In this document: positions 45,173 to 55,922 of the stretch, piece by piece
Position numbering within the stretch: position 1 is the stretch's first letter
Layout of the letters: the number at the start of each line of letters is the position of its first letter
Assembly (NCBI GenBank): GCA_023052935.1
Contig: CM041293.1
Span: 170,955,341 to 171,019,340 of the forward strand
Origin: Piezodorus guildinii
Lineage: Eukaryota; Arthropoda; Insecta; Hemiptera; Pentatomidae
Length of the DNA stretch: 64,000 bases
Direction of reading: 5' to 3'
Translations under genes and position numbers: made by a program
Notes under the pieces: model-generated
Databases searched by the model: none
Told to the model about the DNA's origin: nothing
What the model saw: only the letters and a program-made list of their open reading frames with translations

Positions 45173-45189
45173 CTATAAAAACTTATAAT

Positions 45190-45910
45190 TATATTTAAAA
45201 TAACTATTTTAAAAAGAAATTAAAAAATAAAGATTTAAACAAAAAAAATGATCTTATTATAAATATCATAAAAATTATGAACTTATCATTTTTTGATTGA
45301 AAAACTATAAAAACCTTACCAGGCCGTAACATATGGCGTGAACATATATATATATATATATAGTTACAAAGACATTTTTCTAAAATTATCGAAAAAAACC
45401 TACATATTTTCTTGATATGAAAATGAGCTAAAAATATGCCAATCATATCATTGAAAATAAATTTACTAAGGAACAAAATGACGTTTAAATGGCTGATATA
45501 TCTTTAATAGAATGACCAGTGCAGACTTTTGTCCCGAAAAAGTGCATTTGGAACCACTGTCAGCCGGTGGGTCACACCGGCGTGAATGTGTTAATAGATA
45601 TTTAGTTCCAATAAGCTCTGAGTTTAATTTATTATTCTTTTTAATATTTTGGTTCATTTCCCTGATAGCATTCATTATATCTTCGTTAGTAATTACCATC
45701 GTGTTTATTAAGCGATTCTTTATTTTAAACAGAGAGACAAAGTATATCCTTCTATAACCCTTATAGCACTGAGTATTTGTATTGTTTATCAAGAGGTAAG
45801 ATAACGACGGTAAGTAGAGGGGAGCCCTAGAGATGCGTGCGCACTAGCTCTAATGATAACAAATATCATAACTCTTACCTCGAACAGATGTTTTCTTTAA
45901 TAGTTAAAAC
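45190..45910. other. unannotated stretch with an unrecognised open frame
   Basis: A minus-strand frame of about 108 codons (45466-45792: NEDIMNAIREMNQNIKKNN, then YLLTHSRRCDPPADSG) is not recognised. The segment GTGACCCACCGGCTGACAG is GC-richer than the rest and may be a TE terminal region, but no inverted partner was found. An (AT)n run lies at 45349-45362. Confidence 0.3.
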
Positions 45911-46005
45911 TTTTTACTTTCACTAACTATATAGTAGCCGATAAAACAAACTGGTTGTCGTTGATAATAATATAATAGATTATTTAATAAAACACATGTT
46001 TCTAT

Positions 46006-47235
46006 TCTTTACGCCTTTATCCTATCCTAGAAATGAATCACGTTATCCCTGACCACCAGTTTGGATTTCGAACATCCCATTCTACAATACAGCAATGTCA
46101 CCGCGTGGTGGATGTAGTGTCTTCTACATTGGAGGGCGGAATGTACTTCACTGGAGCCTTTCTTGATGTAGAACAAGCATTTGACCGAGTCTGGCACCAG
46201 GGACTGCTTTACAAACTACGTCATTTAGTCACCCTACATATTTCCTATTAATGCGTTCCTACCCCACTGGCAGAACCTTTAAGGTTAACCATAACTTTTC
46301 CTACTCATCCATAATTTCCCAATCTGCTGGAGTGCCTCAAGGCAGTATCTTAGGTCCCTATCCTCTACTCCCTTTATACAGCTGACATTCCACTCCATCC
46401 TCATACTGTCCTCAATACTTATGCTGATGACACGTGTGTCTTATCTGTCCATAATGATCTATCTACTTCATCCCAAACCCTTCAGTCCCATACCACAGAG
46501 ATTGAAGAACGGTGTCAAAATTGAAGGATTAAAATAAACCCCAACAAATCCCACCAAATCACCTTTACCCTTCGTCGCAAACCGATGACTTCCTGCCCCC
46601 CAGTATCCTTTAATAACATTACCCTTACTTCTGTAGAACAAATCCGGTACCTAGGTCTCCATCTTGACAAGCGCCTTACTTGGAATCCTCACACAAGACT
46701 GAAACGACAAGAAACTGCTCGAAGATATCGATTACTACAACACTTACTAGACAAACGTTCAAAACTTCCAGTATATTACAAAAGACTCATTTACATCACT
46801 ATTATCAGACCTATTTGGACATTTGGAATCGAGCTCTACAAAATCATCTAATTCATCCCGCATCCAGTCCTTACAATCCAAAATCCTTCGCAAAATCCTG
46901 AATACCCCTTATTTTGTCACAAATCAACTCCTTCATAATGACGTTAACATCCCATTTGTTGCAGACATAGCCCGTGATAGATACTCCTCTTTTCATTCTA
47001 ATCTCCCTGCCCATACAAACCCACCCTCCCGTAATTTATCTTCCTTAGATATCCCTGATAACCCTCCAAGGCGACTGAAAAGAAGGTGGCCTCGGGACCT
47101 ACTGAGTTAAATTAGTTAGTGAAGTGCTACCACTGGGTAGTTCTTTCTCGAGACATTTTCATGACTTTTTTTTTCATTCCTCATATTCAGTCCTTTAATA
47201 CAGTTGTAAATTACTATAATAAAAAAAAATAAAAT
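46006..47235 (+). mobile_element. Jockey-type LINE, 5'-truncated, plus orientation, inside Rpt-A
   Basis: Encodes VIPDHQFGFRTSHSTIQQ, GAFLDVEQAFDRVWHQGLLY, later [39 protein letters not shown] and [13 protein letters not shown], then a 3' UTR with A-rich end at 47221-47241. It is the same family as 31701-36766 with several frameshifts. Rpt-A sequence flanks it (AACACATGTTTCTAT to the left, AATTCTTTAACAATTTATTT to the right), so it landed in an Rpt-A copy (45915-47345). Confidence 0.9.
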
Positions 47236-47489
47236 AAATAATTCTTTAACAATTTATTTTATTTTCTAGATTTGTTTAAAAATTCTTAAATTGATATAAA
47301 TAACGAGGTAAATGAAAGTCGTGTGTTGCGCGCACTAGATCTTTTTAAACTGTAATATTGTACTATAAAACTTCACTGAACTGTATTATAATCACTTGAT
47401 GGTAAAATAATTGTCGAATTTACGACGTACTAACACTAAAACTAAAGGGAAATTATAGAGAGCATTAACGAGATGTTACTCCAACCGGT

Positions 47490-47583
47490 CCGGCACTAGA
47501 CCTATTTTCATCTCTAACTGAATTTGAAAATTCTTAAATTAATTTTTAAAACGGGGTAAGGGAAAGTCATGTGTTACGCGCAC

Positions 47584-47627
<44 letters not shown>

Positions 47628-47811
47628 CTTATTTCTACCGAGAAAAATATAATAAAAAGGGAAACAGAGAGGCGAAATAAAACCCACGCTTACTTGATAA
47701 CATATGATTTATTATCACTTATACATTAAAAAGGTTTCATAAATTCAGGTGTTGTTTACATTTACATCAAAGGTGATTAAAGTTAATATTAACACTATTC
47801 CCATCTTAACT
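47490..47811 (-). repeat. LTR plus flank, left copy (gypsy-type remnant)
   Basis: Direct repeat of 48687-48999. In minus orientation the LTR part starts AGTTAAGATGGGAATAG right after a G-run polypurine tract (47812-47820) and ends near CTCGGTAGAAATAAG (about 47629). The rest (47490-47628) is an (AT)n tract plus the end of an Rpt-A copy (GTAAGGGAAAGTCATGTGTT), so the repeat is larger than the LTR. Confidence 0.7.
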
Positions 47812-48119
47812 CCCCCCTGCCAGTTTACGAACACTGTTTGTAAACTACCTAAATGGATACAAAAATAAATTACATAACTAGACAAATAAACTAAACCAAC
47901 TAAACAAGAAATAACCGACATAAAAGCGGACATAATTGTAACTTATTAACTAAACAAAAATTGCACCTCCCTAAACTTGGGGAAGAAAGAAAGATACAAA
48001 AAAAAAAAAAAAAAAAAAGCAGTAATTTTAAGTTAAACAAATACAAAGCATTACAAAAACGATACTACCACATAAAACAAAAAGCCAAGTCCCCACTAGA
48101 CCCCCAGGTCTGAAGCAGA

Positions 48120-48685
48120 GGATAACTACGATTGAGGAATTCTCAATTGTTCAACATGAACTGTCCGCCGTTTACGGGGATCCGCCAAACTCTGCACCGT
48201 CACCACGTTGTGTTCCCGAATCACAACCACCCTAAACGGACCCTCATACCGAACAACTTCCTTACCCCTGTTCGAACTGATCCGCCGATACACTATCGCA
48301 CCAATGCGAATGTCCTCCATCCGATCACGAACACGAAGATTTTCTTTAGCAACGCGCCGACTCTTTTCCGCGACCAGCCTCCCGCGCACCTTCCCCCATA
48401 ATTTGACAAGGGCCGCCCGGTTACTGACCAGCACGTCGGATAAGTTCCCCGCCGCCGCTGTGCCCCTGTAATCCCTGCGCCGATCCCGCAGGCCAAAGAG
48501 AATTTCAAACGGCGATAATCATGTCGCCGCATGAATTGAGTGGTTATACGCCGCCACCGCACGCGGCATACCCTGATCCACCTGATACACCCGCAAATGA
48601 TCCCCTAGCGTACTATGCAGCCTCTCGATGCCCCCTCGACTCTTGGGGTGTCCCGGCGTATTGAGATGCCAATACCGATACCGAT
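48120..48685 (-). pseudogene. endogenous gypsy-type retroelement: integrase C-terminal remnant
   Basis: Minus-strand frames contain GHPKSRGGIERLHSTLGDH (integrase core with its catalytic E), AAYNHSIHAATGLSPFEI, and after a frameshift near 48480 a basic C-terminal region ending in YEGPFRVV and RRTVHVEQLRI. This is the end of pol from a Ty3/gypsy-class element. Gag, protease, RT and most of integrase are absent, and the piece starts abruptly at the edge of the right LTR-plus-flank copy. Codon use is GC-rich compared with the surroundings. Confidence 0.8.
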
Positions 48686-48686
48686 A

Positions 48687-48999
48687 CCGGCACTAGACCT
48701 ATTTTCATCTCTAACTGAATTTGAAAATTCTTAAATTAATTTTTAAAACGGAGGTAAGGGAAAGTCATGTGTTACGCGCACTATATATATATATATAATA
48801 TATATATATATATAATTATTTCTTACCGAGAAAAATATAATAAAAAGGGAAACAGAGAGGCGAAATAAAACCCACGCTTACTTGATAACATATGATTTAT
48901 TATCACTTATACATTAAAAAGGTTTCATAAATTCAGGTGTTGTTTACATTTACATTAAAGGTGATTAAAGTTAATATTAACACTATTCCCATCTTAACT
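48687..48999 (-). repeat. LTR plus flank, right copy (gypsy-type remnant)
   Basis: Near-identical to 47490-47811 (CCGGCACTAGACCTATTTTC ... AACACTATTCCCATCTTAAC). It differs in the length of the (AT)n tract and a few bases. The LTR part on the minus strand starts AGTTAAG next to an (AT)n tract, fitting the AT-rich targets of gypsy-class insect elements. Confidence 0.7.
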
Positions 49000-49277
49000 T
49001 ATATATATATATATGTTGAACCTATAAATGTGTATCTCTTTATATACGATATAAAGTGATGAAGCGAGTTTGGTTTCCGTCTGAATCACACGACCCATTT
49101 TGATACAGTTATCATCCTCATTTATGGCATCATTTCCTGAGGTTTTAAAAGGAAAACACATTGGAATTTAATTTTTATTTAAACGGGAAAAAATAAGTTT
49201 TCTGTAACCAAGTGATCAAAATATTATTCCTGAAATATGACTACCAATATAGACCTATAACATACCGTTGGAACGAG

Positions 49278-49450
49278 CAAGATTTTATTTAATAAGCAAT
49301 GATGTGGTCAAACATATTTTCCATGAATGTCCCATTTACATTTCGAGTTTGACTACATTGAGACTTACTCCAGACATTTCAATTAGTCTAGGTGATGATA
49401 TAGCTAAAATATCAAAAATACTTAACTTAAAGGCGCTAAGTACTTATGAC
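49278..49450 (+). mobile_element. LINE-A C-terminal fragment
   Basis: Encodes NDVVKHIFHECPIYISSLTT, then LTPDISISLGDDIAKISKIL, the HxxxECPxY motif and following helix also seen at 17980-17762 and 54850-54690. It is short and adjoins the minus-strand LINE at 49485. Confidence 0.55.
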
Positions 49451-49484
49451 TCAATTTTCTTATTTCTCGTTCTTTTTTTCTTGC

Positions 49485-50325
49485 CAGGATCGTCTCATTA
49501 TTTGGCTGAACTTCTCTTTTCTTTCTGCAGACCATTTGGCTCTGTATTTTATTGTATCTGATTGTTTTGCTCTAGAGTTACTTCCCATTTGTTTATTTTG
49601 TCTCTAAATATGTTTCTGTCTTGGATTTCCTCTTGTCTTATGTCTGCTCTTCGTAAGTCTTCTCGCGTCTGTTTGACCCAGTTCGTAGTGCTTTTGAGTG
49701 TTGCTGTTGCTTCGTGTATTTGTCATTTCAGTCTTGTTTCAGGTAGTCTTTGTATGTGTCCATAGAATTTCAGTCTTCTTTTCCTGATGTCTGTCTCGAT
49801 GATGGCGTGTTTTTCTGTTGTTTTCTTGCTTTGCAGTCTGTATTCATCTTCTGTTTTTCTTGGTCCTAGTATCTTTCTGATGATTTTCCTCTCCTCTTGC
49901 CTGTCCAAGTGCCAGTGTTTCACTTGCGCACAGTGCCATCGGTTGTATCACAGTTCTGTAGTGTCTTATCTTTGTGTTGGTTGGGATTGATTTTTTGTTG
50001 TATATGTTCTGTGTCATTGATAGTGCTCTCTTTACATTCTGTAGTCTTGTCTGTTGTGCCTATTTTTCTGGTCCTGTTGGTTCGATAATTCCCCTCAAGT
50101 ATTTGAAGTGATTAACCCAATTGATCTCTCCGTATTTCGTGCTTAATATTGTTTCATCCGTTTTTGTTGCTAGGAACTCTGTTTTTTCGAAGGATATTTG
50201 TAGTCCTATTTTCTCTGCATTTTCTTTTAGTGTTTCTATCTGTTCTATGGCTTCTTCCGGTGTGCTTGTTATGATCGCTAGGTCGTCTGCGAAGGCTAAG
50301 TAAGGTACTTTGACTGCCTTTTTTC
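49485..50325 (-). mobile_element. non-LTR reverse transcriptase fragment, minus strand
   Basis: The minus strand reads YLAFADDLAIITSTPEEA (catalytic FADD box), ENAEKIGLQISFEKTEFLA, INWVNHFKYL, IPTNTKIRHYRTVIQPMAL and later KHWHLDRQEERKIIRKILGP, KRRLKFYGHIQRLPETRL. This is the RT thumb and C-terminal region of a LINE. The clade was not determined. It is distinct from the RTE and Jockey families in the window. Stops and shifts are present near 50000-50080. Confidence 0.75.
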
Positions 50326-50387
50326 CATGTCTTATTTATTTATTATTATTATTATCTAATTTTTATTTATTTATTATTATTATTATT

Positions 50388-50575
50388 ACTTTCACTTACT
50401 ATATATAGTAAGGGGAAGTATTGCGATCGAGAAAATCTTCGAATTCCAGTTTTCAACGGAAATGCACGTTTTAGGGTCCCTTGAGTCCAAATAACCAAGT
50501 CCCGCAAAAAGGTCTGTGTGTGTGGTAGCTCCCGGGCGGAAACGGTAAGTCCTATGAAACTGAAATTTCATGAAA
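50388..50575 (-). repeat. Rpt-A end fragment
   Basis: Starts ACTTTCACTTACTATATATA with a complete terminal palindrome and stops after the CTGAAATTTCATG landmark. It is preceded by a (TTA)n tract. Confidence 0.8.
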
Positions 50576-50855
50576 TGAAAAATCAATACATAAATGAAAA
50601 CTAATAACCTTAATAGGGAGGAACAAGAAAATTAATACAAAAAAAAAGGACTGGATTAATCAAAATGTATGATGTAAATAATAAATGTTTATTTAGAATG
50701 GAAAAAAATACATAACAAATGTATTAGCAGAATGGCAATAATTTATTCGATTCATTATAAAAATTACTTATTCAATTCACTTGCACATCAGTAATACATA
50801 GTTAATAGTTAATTATAATTGGACGTTCTATAAGTTTCTTCCTTCTTATTTTTTT
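50576..50855. other. short unannotated stretch
   Basis: AT-rich spacer between two Rpt-A copies; nothing recognised. Confidence 0.4.
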
Positions 50856-51683
50856 ACTTTCACTCACTATATATAGTAAGGGGAAGTACCAAATAACCAA
50901 GTCCCGCAAAAAGGTCTCTGTGTGTGTGTGTATGTGGTAACTCCCGGGCGGAAACGGTAAGTCCTATGAAACTGAAATTTCATATTTAAGACAACTATAC
51001 GCCCGAGACGTGACAAAACTTTTTTCATCAAAATGAGCTTACCAGAAGAGCCACTTTATACAATGCATTTTGCACCTTTTTTTCGATTTTCTCGAAAACG
51101 GTTCCGACGATTTTGATTAAACTCGCTATATCGATGTCAAAGTTAATGGGATTTAATATCATGTAGGTTTTATTCTGATTAAAATGGTCTCACAGGGCTT
51201 AAATGCCGATATTTTAAATTTTCTTTCTTTAAACTACCTTTAATTTTGTAGATTCAATAAAAATAACTATATTATCTTGTTAACGCTGATGAAAAACAGG
51301 TAAATATATAAATTGAATAAATTCGATACCCAACTAAAGGAGAAAACAAAAAAAATATTTTTTTAATGCAATTTTTCGTTTTTAAACATGAGAGCAGTAA
51401 CATAGATGTATGATATACCGTTGGGAAGCTAAAGATTTTAGAAAAAATATTATCCCATACAAAAGTTAATAGAGAGTGATGAAATGAGCATAAAATTAAC
51501 TGATTATTTTATATAATAATATAATAGATTTTTTAATAAAACACATGTTTCTATATAAATTCAATTTAATTAATTCCTTTTTAATAATAGTTTCACGTAT
51601 TTTTATCTCTAACTGTTTTTAAAAATTCTTTCATTGATTTTAAAAATGGAGGTAAGTGAAAGTCGTGTGTTGCCCGCACCAGA
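50856..51683 (-). repeat. Rpt-A, minus orientation, nearly complete
   Basis: From ACTTTCACTCACTATATATA to GTTGCCCGCACCAGA, 828 bp, with a small deletion that removes the GCGATCGTGAAAATT part just inside the palindrome. A piece of another Rpt-A in plus orientation (51690-51940) and a minus end fragment (51945-52187) follow directly. Confidence 0.88.
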
Positions 51684-51689
51684 TTTTTT

Positions 51690-52182
51690 CAATTCTAACA
51701 AGATGGTATGGTTAACATTTAGAAATCACAAAGTTAAATGTACTTTAGAGGGAGACAATCTTATTTGTCGGCATTTAAGCACTGTCGGAACTATTTCAAT
51801 CAGATTGAAACCTAAATTATATGAAAGAACATTCAATTTTACATAGATAGATATAGAGAGTTAAATTGAAATCGTTAAAGCCGTTTTTGAGGAAATCGTA
51901 TAAGGTGCAAAATGCATGGTGTAACGTAGATCTTTCGGTAAATAAATATTATCTCATACACAAGCTCTTAAAAGTTAATAGAGAGTGATAAGAAAGCCGA
52001 TAAAACTAAGTGACTGTTTTAGATAATAATATAATCGATTTTTTAATTAAACACATGTTTCTATATAAATTCCATTTAACTAATTCTTTAATGGTTTCAC
52101 TCATTTTGATCTCTTACTGTATTTGAAAATTCTTTAATCGATTTAAAAAACGGAGGTAAGTGAAAGTCGTGTGTTACCCGCA

Positions 52183-52187
<5 letters not shown>
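51690..52187. repeat. two further Rpt-A pieces in opposite orientations
   Basis: 51690-51940 is internal Rpt-A sequence in plus orientation (TCTAACAAGATGGTATGG, GTCGGCATTTAAGC). 51945-52187 is the left end in minus orientation, ending GTGTTACCCGCACCAGA before a 19-T run. Confidence 0.75.
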
Positions 52188-52213
<26 letters not shown>

Positions 52214-52440
52214 GGAACCTTTATTATATTTATGTATTTCCCTCAAATTTATGACAATTGTCTAATTTAATTTAGCTATTCTACCTTTTTCCAGTATATT
52301 CTATTTTTATTTATATCGTTTCTTTTCTAATATCACCTTAGCAATTAAAGATTTAAGATGCATGGGCGTTGATGACCTTGAGGTCTTAACCTTAAAGCCA
52401 TAGCAAACAACAACACTTAGGATCAATATAACCAACTTTT
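52188..52440 (+). mobile_element. probable LINE 3' UTR tail
   Basis: After the T-run, a segment ends GGGCGTTGATGACCTTGAGG, TCTTAACCTTAAAGCCATAG and CAAACAACAACA. This resembles the GATGACC...CTTAA...CAAACAACAAC 3' ends common in insect LINEs. No coding part is attached. Confidence 0.4.
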
Positions 52441-52548
52441 CGCCTTGCACTATCTTATGACATCAACACGTACTTATATTTCAGGAATAATTTTTTGATC
52501 ACTTGGTTACAGAAAATTTATTTTATATCTAAAATATTACAGGAATTA

Positions 52549-53372
52549 TTGGGTTGTTTCACATGAAATGTCCGTTTTTATAGTTTCTGGAATACATAAA
52601 GGATTTTGCAGGTCTCTGTTGTTTTCTTCCGAATGTTTACATATTTAAAGTTAACAGTTCCTAATCCTCTACCTTTATATTTTAAACATTAGCTTCCCAA
52701 TCAATTACCCACTTTTTAGTATACCACAAATATGAACATGGAAACACGCGATTTACGAGTAATATTTTTGTACGAGTTTAAACTCGGCCAGTGAGCAGCT
52801 GAGCCCGCTAAAAATATTTGCAAGGCGTTTGGGGAAGGGAGTGTTAATGAACGGACCATTCGCCGTTGGTTTGCTAAGTTTTCAGCTGGGAATACCGACT
52901 TGAAAAACTTGCCCCGAGGAAGACCTCCCTCCGTAATAGACGATGTCCCCAAACATACAGTAGAAGGAAACCCCTACCAAACAGTTAAAGGACTCTCAGC
53001 ACAACTAAATGCAAGTGCATCTACCGTTTCCAGACATTTAAAGAGTATTGGGAAAGTAAAAAAGCTCGATACATGGGTACCTCATGATCTCACTGAGCCG
53101 CAGCTAGACCCCATGTTTCAAAACATACCGTGCAAAAATTGAAAGAACTGGGCTACGAAGTTCTTCCGCACCCACCATATTCTCCCGACTTGTCTCCAAC
53201 AGATTACCACCTGTTCAGGAATTTAGACAACTTCGTCAAATGAAAACTTTTTGAAAATGATGATCAAGTGAAAAGTGCGTTTTCAGAATTTGTTTCACTT
53301 CAAAGCTCAGAGTTTTTCAATTCGGGGATAAAAAAGTTACCTTGAAAACGGACATTTCATGTGACAACCCAA
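52549..53372 (+). mobile_element. mariner-family element, internally deleted (824 bp)
   Basis: Ends TTGGGTTGTTTCACATGAAA and, reversed on the right, TTGGGTTGTCACATGAAATG, flanked by TA (52547-52548, 53373-53374). The plus strand has the N-terminal helix-turn-helix (SVNERTIRRWFAKFSAGN, LPRGRPPSVIDD). It jumps directly to KELGYEVLPHPPYSPDLSPT and DYHLFRNLDNF (third catalytic D region). The segment with the first two catalytic D residues is deleted. This is a different subfamily from the mariner at 11.4 kb. Confidence 0.92.
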
Positions 53373-53526
53373 TAGAAATATTTTCCCATCTCATGTTTTT
53401 GCCCGTGAAGCTGACTTAAAACGGCTGCAACACTAAGTATTGGCTAGGAAAAACTTTGAACTTCCGTGAAGTGAAGTAAAACATCCGTTTAAAAAAAAAA
53501 AAAAAAAAGTATTAAATTTTAAAAAA

Positions 53527-54091
53527 TCTGGTGCTGGCATCACACGACTTTCACTTACCTCGACGGTTAAAATTAATTTAAAAACTATTAAATATACTTC
53601 AATGAAAATATTTTGAGTTGATTTTAATAAAACGTGATTTAATATTTGATTAAGATTAAATGATGTAACTACATTAAATTGTTAATCAGAAATAAGTTCA
53701 TTCCCTATTCGTCGCTTTATATTTCCCTTTACAACTTTTTGTATCAGATAATATTTTTTCTAAAACCTTTCTCTTTCCAACAGTATATTATAAGTATATA
53801 TTACTGTTCTTATTGTCAAAATAAACAAAAATTACGTAAAAAATAGTTTTGCTCATTTATCTTTTCGTTGGTCATCAAATTCGTCCAACTTGAATATTTA
53901 GCCACTTTTTATCAATGTTATTAAGATGATATGGTTACTATTTTGGCATGTACAAATTTAAAGGTAATTTAGAGAAAGACAGTTTAAAATTTCAGCATTT
54001 GAGCCCTGTCAGACTATTTCAATCAGAATGAAACCTGCATCATATTGAAGCCCATTAAATTTTACACCCATATAGCGAGTTTAATTAAAAT
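53527..54091 (+). repeat. Rpt-A, left two-thirds
   Basis: Starts TCTGGTGCTGGCATCACACG and runs to TTTAATTAAAATCGTTTGG, where LINE sequence takes over. Confidence 0.85.
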
Positions 54092-54095
54092 CGTT

Positions 54096-54855
54096 TGGTT
54101 TTTGATTTATTTATTGGCACAAAACATCTTGGTCATCAGTGCCAGATACACTCAGTATAAGATACACTTAGATATATAATATCTAACTCACTATAAGATA
54201 CACGTTTTTGAAAACAAACAATCATGGTTTCAGTTGAAATATTAATTAAAATAAATAATGAACCAATATAACAAATGATAATAATACACTAAAACAAATA
54301 ATAATAATACGCAATGAACGAATACATTATGAACAAATAATAATACATAATAGGCAATAATGATATACATAATAAGTAATACATCCATAATACATGAATA
54401 CATACATACAGATAATACATAATTAACAAATAATACACTCATGAATAGTGCCGGATACGCTCATTTTAGGAAATTAATTTAGACAAATATTTTTTTTTTT
54501 TTCAATATTAAATAATAATATTGATTAAAACAGATAATAAGAATAAGAATAATCTATAATAAAAATAAATATGACAGCGTTAGTAAAAAATAAACATATA
54601 TCAAGTTATATTAGTAGACAATATTCAAGGGAAAAAAAAAATAAAGATAAATAATAATAAATAAACATAAAGTAAGTCCTCAAATCCACTTATAAAAGTC
54701 CATTTCAGAAAGGAGGCACATTAATTGGTCAATTTTATTCCCATCGTTTCCTAATGCAACAGCGACATTGTGTGGTATTCCCTTTTGGTCCAGTTGTCTA
54801 GTGTAGAAGGGACATTCCTCGAACACATGAGTAATTGAGACGTTGATTTCCAAAA
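54096..54855 (-). mobile_element. LINE-A C-terminus and 3' UTR
   Basis: The minus strand 54850-54690 reads INVSITHVFEECPFYTRQLD, NVAVALGNDGNKIDQLMCLL and SEMDFYKWI before a stop, the HVFEECPFY C-terminal motif of LINE-A. The following ~590 nt of AT-rich sequence with many AATA repeats is 3' UTR. Confidence 0.65.
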
Positions 54856-54859
54856 GGTA

Positions 54860-55915
54860 CTATATCCACTTTAGAAAATTTTACAGGCAATCTGCAATTT
54901 ATTTATTACTGGACCAATTTACGTGATTATTTTTTTATTAAAATCAATAGTTGATTTTTAAGCGTGTTGCCAACTCATTTTTCCAAATTATTGCTTTTGT
55001 CCGATGATTTTAAACAATATAATATGGATATAGTACTTTTTGGAACGAAACATGGATATAGTACTTTTTGGAAGAATATAACGCGAGATAAGTTAGTAAC
55101 AGTCACTACTAACCTTCTTGATACAACATTAGTGATAACTAACGTCTTAATATCGTTAATTACTAAGTTATGTATATTTCCTTTTTCTCCCTCTGAGAAA
55201 TATCTTTCTTTGTTGTTTAATTATATTGATTATATATTCTTTATAAAGAAAGTGAATATTTAAAGGACAATTTATCTATTTATGGCACTATAATAAGAAA
55301 GTATGTAATTATGAAGTTTGTTTTGAACTTGTATTTACTATTTGTGTGAATTTAGCAACTTTATCTATTATTATTAACTACGTGCTAACAATATTTGACT
55401 TTATTCTGATAAATAAATAACTTTTGAGTTTTTATTTTGCATTAAAAAATCTACTATTAAGTTAGTTAAGGCACGGTTTTTCCTCTCATATTTAGTTAGT
55501 TCTTGGTATGGTAATGCCAACTATTTACTAGATCAAATATCATTATTCTATTAAAATGTGAGTTTCTGAAATTTTTTAAACTAAATTTATGTTGCTGCAA
55601 GAAGAAATACTATAAAAAAACTTAATTTAATTGGGAACCTAAAAGAACCAAAGCGACGCAATGAAGTTGTTTAAAACAGCTTACAAACTGATTATTAGGT
55701 TGAAACTATTTATCAAAATAATAGCGGTGATTCAAGACGTGCTAAATGAACCAATAAAATGATGAAAACAATAAATTAATGGAGATGTATTACGGGATTA
55801 GGTGCTTCTGCCGTATAGTAGGAAATATGTTACTTTTTGGAAGGAAAGGAAAGGAAAGGTTATATCTGTTTACAGAAGATATAGTACCTTTTGGAATGAA
55901 ATGCAATTTTTAAAT
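54860..55915. other. unannotated stretch
   Basis: AT-rich. A direct repeat of GGATATAGTACTTTTTGGAA occurs at 55025 and 55052, with a related AGATATAGTACCTTTTGGAA at 55878. No exon or known TE was recognised. Confidence 0.4.
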
Positions 55916-55922
55916 ACTTTTT

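Larger units (their letters stand above)
43269..45177. mobile_element. large foldback element with 21-bp arrays and tRNA-like core units
   Basis: Ends TATAGCTTTTTTCAGTC / GACTGAAAAAAAGCTATA. The left array (about 11 units of the 21-bp repeat, 43273-43515) and right array (about 7 units, 45015-45172) are inverted. Inside each comes a matching arm (GTACCCATTTTATAAAGTTA, AATCCGACGGTACAGCGGG, CCTAAGTTTTGC) and a small hairpin AGGTTTACTCTTAAGTAAAC. The core (43800-44760) is built of alternating copies of a ~200-bp unit with GGTCACCTGTGGAGTAGTGG and GGTTTGAACC-like boxes. No transposase. Confidence 0.88.

Noticed and set aside
50392..50586. Frames such as MIFHFMKFQFHRTYRFRPG...[17 protein letters not shown], repeated at 38264-38509 and 62865-63062
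   Set aside because: They recur because Rpt-A recurs; stops and frame changes at the (CA)n tract and lack of codon bias argue against coding.
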